Assembly (NCBI RefSeq): GCF_034009455.1
Contig: NZ_CP125380.1
Coordinates: forward strand, 1,033,001-1,097,000
Length of the DNA: 64,000 nucleotides
Direction: 5' to 3'
From: Pseudomonas sp. P5_109
Lineage (GTDB): Bacteria; Pseudomonadota; Gammaproteobacteria; Pseudomonadales; Pseudomonadaceae
Below, one piece after another: positions 45,011-52,044 of this stretch. Within the stretch, counting starts at the first letter, position 1. Each line of letters opens with the position of its first letter. The translations under genes were made by a program, and so were the position numbers. Under the pieces are notes generated by a model. That model made no database searches and had not been told where the DNA came from. It saw only the letters and a list, made by a program, of their open reading frames with translations.

Positions 45011-45505
45011 ATGATCCAGCACATGACCTGCGATGAACGCTTCATCGCCCTGGCCAAGGAGTTTGGTTATGACATCTACGGCGAAAACACCGCTGGCGGG
45101 CATTACGCACCGCTGATCCGTCATCACGATGAGCTGTATATCAGCGGCCTGGTGCCGCGCATGAATGGCAAGATCCATTATCCCGGCCGGGTCGGGCTGG
45201 ACCTGAACATGGCCGATGCGCAAGCAGCCGCCAGCATCAGTGCGATGCGTGGGTTGGCGTTGATCGTCGATGCCATTGGTTCACTGGACAAGATCAAGTC
45301 ATTGATCCGGGTAACGGTCTATGTGAAGTCCACGGCGGATTTTGTCGATTTGAGCGAAGTGGCCAACGGCGCCTCGGATGTGTTCAGCCATGTGCTGGGC
45401 GATGCCGGTAAACATACGCGCACCACAGTCGGTGTTTATCAGTTACCGAAGAATGCCGCGATAGAAGTGGACATGATTGCAGCCTTGCGTCCATCGGTGT
45501 TGTAA
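45011..45505 (+). CDS. RidA/YjgF family protein
   Basis: 164 residues, longer than the usual 128 because of an N-terminal extension (MTCDERFIALAKEFGYDIYGENTAGGHYAP). RidA core: ELYISGLVPRMNG, SLIRVTVYVKSTADF and HTRTTVGVYQLPKNAAIEVDMIA, the Arg being at the position that binds carboxylates in active RidA enzymes. Members hydrolyse reactive imines or enamines, or act in biosynthetic pathways. A perfect AGGAGG lies 8 bp upstream. Role in the cluster could be clearing imines made by the aminotransferase or by N-oxygenation. Confidence 0.88.
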   Translation: MIQHMTCDERFIALAKEFGYDIYGENTAGGHYAPLIRHHDELYISGLVPRMNGKIHYPGRVGLDLNMADAQAAASISAMRGLALIVDAIGSLDKIKSLIRVTVYVKSTADFVDLSEVANGASDVFSHVLGDAGKHTRTTVGVYQLPKNAAIEVDMIAALRPSVL

Positions 45506-45588
45506 GCTGTTGTCCGACTTTACAGCGCTGAACTGTTAACTTAATGTTTAGCGCTAAAGTAGGGATAACAAGAAGAAGGGACGTGCAA

Positions 45589-46074
45589 ATGGATAACTTT
45601 CAAGGTGCGTTTTTTTCATATAAGGATTTTCGTCAAAGCCTGCATCATCGACCGTTAAGTCCAAAGGTCTGGAAAGGCAGCGAGCTGGCCGGTATGCGTC
45701 AGACCCTTGAAGCCAGCGACGTTGATATTGTCGCGTTGGCTCACGAAAAAAGCATCGAGGGTTGTGAAGTGACTCCTGGGATGGCGATCGCCATGCAATG
45801 GCTGAACCCCGGTGTGACGCTCAACGGCCATGCCCATTCCTGGTGGCATCTGTTTGTCATCCAGTGCGGCAGCGGCGTGCTGTCCCTCGGTGATGCCGAC
45901 GGGGTCAACGTCAACAGTGGCGACGTGCTGCTGGTACCGGCCTGGACCCGGCATGGCTTCGTCAACACCAGCAAATACGAGCCTCTGGCGATGCTGAACA
46001 TGAGCAATATGCCGCAAATGGCATTGCTGTCGAACTTCGCCGACAGCCACGGCCTGATCACCACCCAGCCGTAA
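45589..46074 (+). CDS. Cupin domain protein
   Basis: 161 residues from MDNFQGAFFSYKDFRQ, AAGGG at 8 bp; the frame from 45544 would start inside the promoter. Single cupin fold: motif 1 is GHAHSWWHLFVIQCGSG and motif 2 is NSGDVLLVPAWTRHGF, with three His as possible metal ligands (GHAH, WH, RHG). It may be an enzyme (isomerase or dioxygenase) or a binding protein. Small cupins occur in clusters for N-oxygenated amino-acid products, for example hamB in the fragin cluster. Its separate upstream palindrome suggests its own promoter. Confidence 0.83.
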   Translation: MDNFQGAFFSYKDFRQSLHHRPLSPKVWKGSELAGMRQTLEASDVDIVALAHEKSIEGCEVTPGMAIAMQWLNPGVTLNGHAHSWWHLFVIQCGSGVLSLGDADGVNVNSGDVLLVPAWTRHGFVNTSKYEPLAMLNMSNMPQMALLSNFADSHGLITTQP

Positions 46075-46093
46075 TTCCTCCCGACAATGCTTT

Positions 46094-46159
46094 CGTAGGA
46101 GCCGGCTTGCCGGCGATAGCGTCCCTGAGACCGCCATCGCCAGCAAGCCGGCTCCTACG
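46094..46159. repeat. BIME (GTAGGAGCCGGCTTGC type)
   Basis: CGTAGGAGCCGGCTTGCCGG ... CAGCAAGCCGGCTCCTACG with a short spacer, located inside the cluster between cupin and GST genes, so transcription probably restarts after it. Confidence 0.88.
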
Positions 46160-46229
46160 TTTTTCATTTCCTTCACGACCTGCTCCCGAGCCTGCTTTTT
46201 GCCTCTGCGTTTGCCTGCGTAAACAAACT

Positions 46230-46263
46230 TTCTGTATCGATTGAAACGGACAGATTCTGTATC
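46230..46263 (+). promoter_or_regulatory. Direct repeats upstream of the GST-aminomutase operon
   Basis: TTCTGTATCGATT (46230-46242) and TTCTGTATCTATT (46255-46267) differ at one position and are 25 bp apart, about 75-110 bp before the GST gene. Direct repeats are typical MocR targets; which regulator binds is not known. Confidence 0.55.
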
Positions 46264-46339
46264 TATTCAGCCTTCATTCAACTAACTAGGATCACTTCAA
46301 ATGCACGTTAATTCCTGCAGTTGATGAATGGAGTGTTTT

Positions 46340-46984
46340 ATGGAAAACAGGAAGCTAAAACTGTATGTCGGCGCCGATTATGTCAGCGCTTTTGCGATGT
46401 CGGCTTTTGTGGCGCTCAAGGAAAAGCAACTTTCATTTGAACTGGTTACGGTTGATTTGAAAGCTCGCGACAACTATCTGGCGAGTTATCGCGATCTTTC
46501 GCTGACGTGCAAAATTCCAACTTTAGTTCATGAAGGTTTTGCCCTGTCGGAATCTTCGGCGATTGCCGAATACCTTGATGAGCTCTCCCCGGGGCATAAA
46601 AAACTGTATCCACAGGACTTCCAGCAGCGCGCCCGCGCCCGTCAATTGCAGGCCTGGTTGCGCAGTGACTTGCTGGTGGTGCGCAAGGAGCGGCCGTTTG
46701 ACCTGGTGTACTTCGGCAAGAAAAACACCGCGCTGTCCGATGAGGCCCAAGCCGCCGCCGAGCGCCTGTTCTTCGTCGCCGACCATTTGCTGGAAGAGGG
46801 CGCCGAGCATCTGTTCGGTGACTGGAGCATTGCCGACACCGACCTGGCAATCATGCTCAACCGACTGGTTGCCAACGGTGATCCGGTGCCGGCACGGCTC
46901 GCGGCGTATGTGCGTCGCCAGTGGGATCGCGACAGCGTCCGGGCGTGGATGGACATAGAGCGCAAAGCGCCGGCCATCGCCTAA
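46340..46984 (+). CDS. Glutathione S-transferase (YfcF-like)
   Basis: 214 residues. N-terminal thioredoxin-like domain (KLYVGADYVSAFAMSAFVALKEKQLSFELVTVDL; CKIPTLVHEGFALSESSAIAEYLDE contains the cis-Pro and the Glu-Ser of the glutathione site), then a helical C-terminal domain with EHLFGDWSIADTDLAIML. Resembles E. coli YfcF. GGAG lies 8 bp before ATG 46340; another ATG at 46328 has no ribosome-binding site. First gene of a tightly spaced run (GST, aminomutase, aminotransferase, oxygenases), so it may add or remove thiol on an intermediate, or protect the producer. Confidence 0.87.
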   Translation: MENRKLKLYVGADYVSAFAMSAFVALKEKQLSFELVTVDLKARDNYLASYRDLSLTCKIPTLVHEGFALSESSAIAEYLDELSPGHKKLYPQDFQQRARARQLQAWLRSDLLVVRKERPFDLVYFGKKNTALSDEAQAAAERLFFVADHLLEEGAEHLFGDWSIADTDLAIMLNRLVANGDPVPARLAAYVRRQWDRDSVRAWMDIERKAPAIA

Positions 46985-47016
46985 CAACACTCAGGGCATT
47001 CACCAGGAGCGCGGCC

Positions 47017-48357
47017 ATGCAAGGACTGTCGGAGCACGAACGCTACAGACCCTATAACTCACGCACCATCCGCGACTCACCCTACTGGCACAAGCTGACG
47101 CCGGAATTGCAGGAAGCCATGACCGTGGTGGCCCGGGTCATGCCGTTTCGTACCAACGAATACGTGCTGGGCACGCTGATCGACTGGAACAACATTCCCG
47201 ACGATCCGGTTTTCCGCATGACCTTCCCGCACAAAGACATGTTGCTGCCGGACGAATATGCCTCGCTCAAACAACTGATCGAACTGGACGACAGTACTGC
47301 GATCAAGCGCCGGATCGAGGCGATCTGGCTGCGCATGAACCCGCATCCGGCCGGGCAGTTGACTCACAACGGCGCCACCCTCAACGGCAAAGTCCTGTCG
47401 GGTATCCAGCACAAGTACCGCGAAACCGTGCTGTTTTTCCCCGGTGCCGGGCAGACTTGTCATGCGTACTGCACCTTCTGTTTCCGCTGGGCGCAGTTCA
47501 TCGGCGAGGAAGAACTCAAGTTCAATGCCCGTGAGTCCCAGGAGCTGGTGAGTTACCTGGAGGTTCACAGCGAAGTCACGGACGTGCTGATTACCGGTGG
47601 CGACCCGATGATCATGAACACCCGCTCGCTGGCCGGTTACATCGAACCGCTGCTGGGTTTGCCACACCTCAAGAGTATCCGCATCGGCACCAAGTCCGTG
47701 GCGTACTGGCCACAGCGGTTTGTCAGTGACAAGGATGCGCCCGAGCTGCTGGAGCTGTTCCAACGCATCGTCGCGGCGGGAAAAAACCTGTCGATCATGG
47801 GCCACTACAACCACCCGGTGGAGATCCGCCAGGTCATCGCCCGCCAAGCCATCGAGCGCATTCGCTCGACGGGCGCGACGGTGCGCATGCAGGCACCGGT
47901 GATCCGCCACATCAACGAAAACCCTGCCGATTGGGCGGCGCTGTGGACCGAAGGCGTGCGGCTCGGAGCCGTGCCTTATTACATGTTCGTCGAGCGTGAT
48001 ACCGGCCCCAGTCACTACTTTGCGATGCCGCTGGCCCGGGCCTTCGAGATCTTCCAGGCGGCGTACCGCACGGTGTCGGGGCTGGCGCGAACGGTGCGCG
48101 GGCCGTCCATGAGCACCTTCTACGGCAAGGTCTTGATCAATGGCATCGAGACTGTCGCCGGGGAAAAGGTCTTCGTCCTGCAGTTCCTCCAGGCACGCGA
48201 TCCGCAGTGGGTGTTGCGCACGTTCTACGCGCGCTTTGATCCGCAGGTGACCTGGTTCGACGACTTGCAACCGGCCTTTGGCGAGCGTGCGTTCTTCTTT
48301 CAGACCGAGCTCACTGCGGTGCCGGAATTGATACCTGTGTTGCTGGAAACGGCGTAG
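47017..48357 (+). CDS. KamA-like radical SAM/PLP 2,3-aminomutase
   Basis: 446 residues. The radical-SAM cluster motif CxxxCxxC is Cys148, Cys152 and Cys155 (CHAYCTFCFRW), followed by ITGGDPM for SAM binding. Lys371 (STFYGKV) is the likely PLP lysine. Lysine 2,3-aminomutase relatives move the alpha-amino group to the beta carbon. The two Asp residues that hold the lysine side chain in the clostridial enzyme (Asp293, Asp330) appear replaced (Arg/Glu region VERDTG, and Ser364), so the substrate is probably not lysine. AGGAG precedes ATG 47017, 32 bp after the GST gene. Confidence 0.9.
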   Translation: MQGLSEHERYRPYNSRTIRDSPYWHKLTPELQEAMTVVARVMPFRTNEYVLGTLIDWNNIPDDPVFRMTFPHKDMLLPDEYASLKQLIELDDSTAIKRRIEAIWLRMNPHPAGQLTHNGATLNGKVLSGIQHKYRETVLFFPGAGQTCHAYCTFCFRWAQFIGEEELKFNARESQELVSYLEVHSEVTDVLITGGDPMIMNTRSLAGYIEPLLGLPHLKSIRIGTKSVAYWPQRFVSDKDAPELLELFQRIVAAGKNLSIMGHYNHPVEIRQVIARQAIERIRSTGATVRMQAPVIRHINENPADWAALWTEGVRLGAVPYYMFVERDTGPSHYFAMPLARAFEIFQAAYRTVSGLARTVRGPSMSTFYGKVLINGIETVAGEKVFVLQFLQARDPQWVLRTFYARFDPQVTWFDDLQPAFGERAFFFQTELTAVPELIPVLLETA

Positions 48358-48388
48358 GAAAAATCATGAACAATGGGGAGATATGGAC

Positions 48389-49261
48389 ATGAGCAGTATC
48401 CCGTTTGATCAGCGCGAGGGTGTTATCTGGCTCGACGGCGAGTTCGTCGAGTGGTCCCGGGCGCAGTTGCATGTGCTGACCCATGGCCTGCATTACGCGA
48501 GCACCGTGTATGAAGGCGAGCGGGTCTATGACGGCAAGATCTTCAAGCTGCGCGAGCACAGCGAGCGGTTGTATCGCTCGGCCCGGATGATGGACTTTGT
48601 CATCCCCTATGAACTGGCTGAACTGGAAGCGGCCAGCCATCAATTGCTGCAACGCAATCAGGTCGTCGACGGTTATCTGCGGCCGGTGGCCTGGCGCGGC
48701 AGCGAGATGATTTCCACCTCGGCGCGTTTCAATCGTGTGCATGTGGCCATCGCTTGCTGGCAATGGCCGAGTTACTTCGACCCGGCGGCCCGCATGGCCG
48801 GCATCCGCTTGAAAACCGCGACCTGGCGTCGCCCACCGCCGAACAGCAGTCCCTTCGAAGCCAAGGCCTCCGGGCATTACCAGATCGCCACGCTGAGCAA
48901 GCACGACGCCGAGAACACGGGCTACCACGACGCGCTGATGCTCGACTGGCGCGGCCACGTCGCCGAAGCCACCAGCGCCAATGTGTTTTTTGTCAAAGGC
49001 CGGACCTTGCACACGCCGACCCCGGATTGCTTCCTCAACGGCATCACGCGCCAGACCGTGATCGAACTGGCCAGGGCGCTGGACTACCAGGTCGTCGAAC
49101 GCACGATTTTGCCTACGGAGCTTGGCGACTTCGATGAGTGTTTTCTCACCGGCACCGCCGCTGAAATTACCCCGGTGCAGAGCATCGATGAACAGCACTA
49201 TCGACCGGGTGGCGCCTGCCGCGACTTCATTGCCGCCTACACCTCAATCGTAAACGCCTGA
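48389..49261 (+). CDS. Class IV (branched-chain type) aminotransferase
   Basis: 290 residues, fold-type IV PLP enzyme. Catalytic Lys159 (FEAKASGHYQIA) and the Glu of GHVAEATSANVFFV are present; THGLHYASTVYEGERVY and ECFLTGTAAEITPVQSID are family motifs. It interconverts an amino acid and its 2-oxo acid (IlvE-like), or could act as a D-amino-acid transaminase. GGGGAG is 8 bp before ATG 48389; ATG 48383 is an alternative. It lies between the aminomutase and the oxygenase genes, in the same apparent operon, so it probably makes or supplies an unusual amino acid. Confidence 0.88.
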   Translation: MSSIPFDQREGVIWLDGEFVEWSRAQLHVLTHGLHYASTVYEGERVYDGKIFKLREHSERLYRSARMMDFVIPYELAELEAASHQLLQRNQVVDGYLRPVAWRGSEMISTSARFNRVHVAIACWQWPSYFDPAARMAGIRLKTATWRRPPPNSSPFEAKASGHYQIATLSKHDAENTGYHDALMLDWRGHVAEATSANVFFVKGRTLHTPTPDCFLNGITRQTVIELARALDYQVVERTILPTELGDFDECFLTGTAAEITPVQSIDEQHYRPGGACRDFIAAYTSIVNA

Positions 49262-49282
49262 TCACCTGCCAGGAATCTCACC

Positions 49283-50041
49283 ATGTCAGATCAAGGGATT
49301 GTTGCGTCTCAACCTTGCATTTCACTCGGCCATCGTCATGAAGAGCTGTCGACCCTGGGCTGGACCGTGTTGACCCCGGAAGAATTTGCCGATGATGTCG
49401 TAGGCACCCTGCGCGAATTCGGTCCGATCATTCCGCAGTTCAATGGCCAGATGGCCTTTCCCATTACCCGCAAGCCGGGTTACGAAGACTTGCCGTATTC
49501 CCAGAGCATGAACGGCATCGGCCCGCACACCGAAGCACCGGTGTATGGGCCGCCGCCGCGCTACCTGGCGTTGCATTGCCATAAACAGGCCACGTGCGGC
49601 GGTGGGCACACCGGATTGGTGGACGGCTATGAGTTTCTCAAGTCCCTGGAACGCAGCGAACCAGAACTGCGTGAGTGGCTGGATGACACGCCGGTAGAGT
49701 TTGTCGCCACCGCCAAACCGGGCGAACCGGGACAGCGGCGGGTCAAGGAGTACATCCTCACGCCTACGGAGGACGGGGATATTTTCCGCTTCAGCTACAA
49801 CCAGTTTCACTACGGCGATGTAAACCCTTCCACGGAAGCTCTACAACAATCCCTGGTCGCCAACAGCACCTCGCCGTTGGCCAGGTTTGCCGTGCTCGGC
49901 GAGGCGTACTTCGTCGAGCACAACGTTGCGGTGCTGATTCCCGACGGATGCCTGCTGATTTGGGACAACTGGCGCATGATCCACGCCCGCAGTCGTTACA
50001 CTGACCCGGCGCGCAACCTGACCCGCTATTGGCTGACCTGA
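49283..50041 (+). CDS. TauD/TfdA-type Fe(II)/2-oxoglutarate dioxygenase
   Basis: 252 residues. The facial triad is visible: His82-X-Glu84 (IGPHTEAPVY, with Glu in place of the usual Asp) and distal His234 (RMIHARSRY), with Arg248 (LTRYWLT) for the 2-oxoglutarate carboxylate. Such enzymes hydroxylate, desaturate or cyclise free amino acids and small acids. CAGGA precedes the ATG; the gene starts 21 bp after the aminotransferase. The presence of all metal ligands suggests an active enzyme. Substrate unknown. Confidence 0.87.
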   Translation: MSDQGIVASQPCISLGHRHEELSTLGWTVLTPEEFADDVVGTLREFGPIIPQFNGQMAFPITRKPGYEDLPYSQSMNGIGPHTEAPVYGPPPRYLALHCHKQATCGGGHTGLVDGYEFLKSLERSEPELREWLDDTPVEFVATAKPGEPGQRRVKEYILTPTEDGDIFRFSYNQFHYGDVNPSTEALQQSLVANSTSPLARFAVLGEAYFVEHNVAVLIPDGCLLIWDNWRMIHARSRYTDPARNLTRYWLT

Positions 50042-50108
50042 TATTTCCGGCGCCCTTCATTCTTTTGGCGTACCCCTTGGCGGGTACGCGTCTTACAGGT
50101 ATCGCGTC

Positions 50109-51068
50109 ATGCAAACAGCAATCGAGATCGCCCAGGTCGATCATCAACTGATCGTGCGGCTCAACCAGGCCTGGACCAAGCGCGCCTCAGTTTGTGCGCC
50201 GGACAGGGCCCGGATCGACGAAGCGTTCGACCCGCTGCGCCCGGATTACCCGGAGTGCATGGTGCCGTTCTTCCATCATCCGAAGTTCCAGGCCTTGAGC
50301 GACGAACTCAAGAGCAGCGTGGTGACTTGGGGCTGGATCGGCTACAACCTGCGCACCGTCACCGCCGAAGAACACATCGTCAATCCGGCCCTCAGCGTGA
50401 TTGCCAATCAGTACCTGGGCAAGGACGACTGGCATTTTCGCGAGGCCATGCAACAAACCCTGATCGACGAGCACTACCACACGTTGATGCACCTGCGCGC
50501 GATCGAACGGACCCGGCTGGATCGGGCGCTGGATCAGAATCTGGACTTGCCACCCTCGGTCACTTACCTGCGCCTGAAAGCGCAGCGTGAAGCACTGCCC
50601 GAGCAATGGCAGCGGGATCTGGCGGCGATCACCTTTGCGGTGGTGGCCGAGATCAGCGTCAACGCCTATCTGGATTTGCTGGCGGACGACCAGACCATCC
50701 AGCCGCAGAACCGCCGCGTGGCCGAACTGCACAACCGCGACGAATACGCCCACAGCAAGGTGCTGGCCGAAGTGGCCAAGGTCATGTACGCGAACATGCA
50801 GCCCATTCAGCGGGAATTTTTCGCACGCAACCTGTCGGTGGCGCTGAGTGCTTTTATCGCTCAGGACTACTCGATGTGGGAGGCGATTCTGACGCAGCTT
50901 GGGGTCGAGGATGCGGCGCTGATCATTGCCGACACCCGCGAGAGCAACAAGAACGCGACCATCATGCGTGACTACAGCGGTCTGCATAAGCTGGCCCGGG
51001 ACCTGGGCATCAGCGACCAGATCGATTTCGACTTCCGTCCGACCCTCAAAACCACGGCGCTCGCCTGA
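50109..51068 (+). CDS. AurF-like diiron N-oxygenase
   Basis: 319 residues, all-helical ferritin-like diiron protein. The ligand set and spacing copy AurF (p-aminobenzoate N-oxygenase): Glu87 or Glu88 (TAEEHI), Glu121 and His124 (LIDEHYHTLMH), Glu181 (VVAEISVN), His208, Glu212 and His215 (LHNRDEYAHS). From Glu121 onward the intervals equal those of AurF (Glu136, His139, Glu196, His223, Glu227, His230). These enzymes oxidise amines to hydroxylamine, nitroso or nitro groups. Relatives HamC and MgoC act in diazeniumdiolate (fragin/leudiazen) pathways, but there they work with an NRPS, which is absent here. Confidence 0.88.
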   Translation: MQTAIEIAQVDHQLIVRLNQAWTKRASVCAPDRARIDEAFDPLRPDYPECMVPFFHHPKFQALSDELKSSVVTWGWIGYNLRTVTAEEHIVNPALSVIANQYLGKDDWHFREAMQQTLIDEHYHTLMHLRAIERTRLDRALDQNLDLPPSVTYLRLKAQREALPEQWQRDLAAITFAVVAEISVNAYLDLLADDQTIQPQNRRVAELHNRDEYAHSKVLAEVAKVMYANMQPIQREFFARNLSVALSAFIAQDYSMWEAILTQLGVEDAALIIADTRESNKNATIMRDYSGLHKLARDLGISDQIDFDFRPTLKTTALA

Positions 51069-51082
51069 ACCCGGAGGTGCTT

Positions 51083-51883
51083 ATGTCCACGCCTGTGTAC
51101 GAAGTGTTCGCTATTCGAGTCGGTGCAAACGCCCAGCGCACCGCCAGGGAGAATTTTCTCTACGACGCCTGCTGCGGTGATCCGAATGCGCCGATGCCAC
51201 TGGACTACTACTTCTGGGTCATCCGCAACGAGCAACAGGTAATTGTGGTCGACACCTGTTTCCAGCCGGCCACGGCGGACCGACGCAATCGCCAGATGTA
51301 CCGCTTGCCGGAAGAATCCCTGCGGCAACTGGACATCGATCCGGCCCGGGTCGAGCACCTGATCCTTACCCATTTGCACTGGGATCATGCCGGCAACCTC
51401 GGGCTGTTCCCGACGGCGACGGTGCATTTGCAGGAAGCGGAACTGCGCTTTTGCACCGGGCCGAAAATGGTCCATCGTACGGTGAACAAAACGTATGAAG
51501 TCGAGGACGTGATGTCGGCGCTGCCGCCGCTGTTCGAAGGGCGGATGCGGTTGCACAACGGCGTCGTCGAGGTGGTTCCAGGCGTAACCCTGCACCCGGT
51601 GGGCGGGCATACGCCCGGCAGCCAGGTCGTGCGGGTGAGTACCGCACGCGGCTGGATTGTGCTGGCCTCGGATGCCGCGCACCTGTGGGTCAACATTCGT
51701 GAGCGCAGCCCGTTTCCGATTCTCGATGACCTGGCGCAAACCCTCGAAGCCTTCACCGAGATCGACCGCCTGGCCGACAGCGAAGACCACGTCATCCCCG
51801 GCCACGACCCACTGATCGCCGAGCGTTTCCCGCACTGGAATGATGACCCGCATATCATTTGCCTGCACCAATCACCAATCTGA
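51083..51883 (+). CDS. MBL-fold metallo-hydrolase (AttM/AiiA-like)
   Basis: 266 residues. The dinuclear zinc motif HxHxDH is His97, His99, Asp101 and His102 (LTHLHWDHAGN). Further ligands are seen in GGHTPGS, ASDAAH and PGHDPL. Closest in layout to the AttM/AiiA lactonase group. Start MSTPVYEVFAIRVG at 51083 after GGAGG; a GTG at 51077 is also in frame. Last gene of the plus-strand cluster, 14 bp after the AurF-like gene. It could hydrolyse a lactone or ester intermediate, or inactivate the product for self-protection. Confidence 0.88.
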   Translation: MSTPVYEVFAIRVGANAQRTARENFLYDACCGDPNAPMPLDYYFWVIRNEQQVIVVDTCFQPATADRRNRQMYRLPEESLRQLDIDPARVEHLILTHLHWDHAGNLGLFPTATVHLQEAELRFCTGPKMVHRTVNKTYEVEDVMSALPPLFEGRMRLHNGVVEVVPGVTLHPVGGHTPGSQVVRVSTARGWIVLASDAAHLWVNIRERSPFPILDDLAQTLEAFTEIDRLADSEDHVIPGHDPLIAERFPHWNDDPHIICLHQSPI

Positions 51884-51899
51884 AGATCACCGTCAACCT

Positions 51900-51989
51900 T
51901 GTGGGAGCGGGCTTGCTCGCGAAGGCGTCAGTACATTCAAAACTGACGTGTCAGACACACCGCTTTCGCGAGCAAGCTCGCTCCCACAG
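51900..51989. repeat. BIME closing the biosynthetic cluster
   Basis: TGTGGGAGCGGGCTTGCTCG ... CGAGCAAGCTCGCTCCCACA. The spacer shares GACACACCGCTTTCGCG with the BIMEs at 11331 and 59053. It lies between convergent genes. Confidence 0.9.
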
Positions 51990-52044
51990 TTGATTGCTGT
52001 CGTTCACCGATGTTGTGTTCACCGAAAATCCCTTGTGGGAGGTG

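Noticed and set aside
42538..51883. Assignment of the cluster to fragin/valdiazen, mangotoxin (mgo) or 4-formylaminooxyvinylglycine pathways
   Set aside because: The first two need an NRPS and the third has formyl- and carbamoyltransferase genes; none of these is present, and the KamA-like and ATP-grasp genes are not part of the ones I know.
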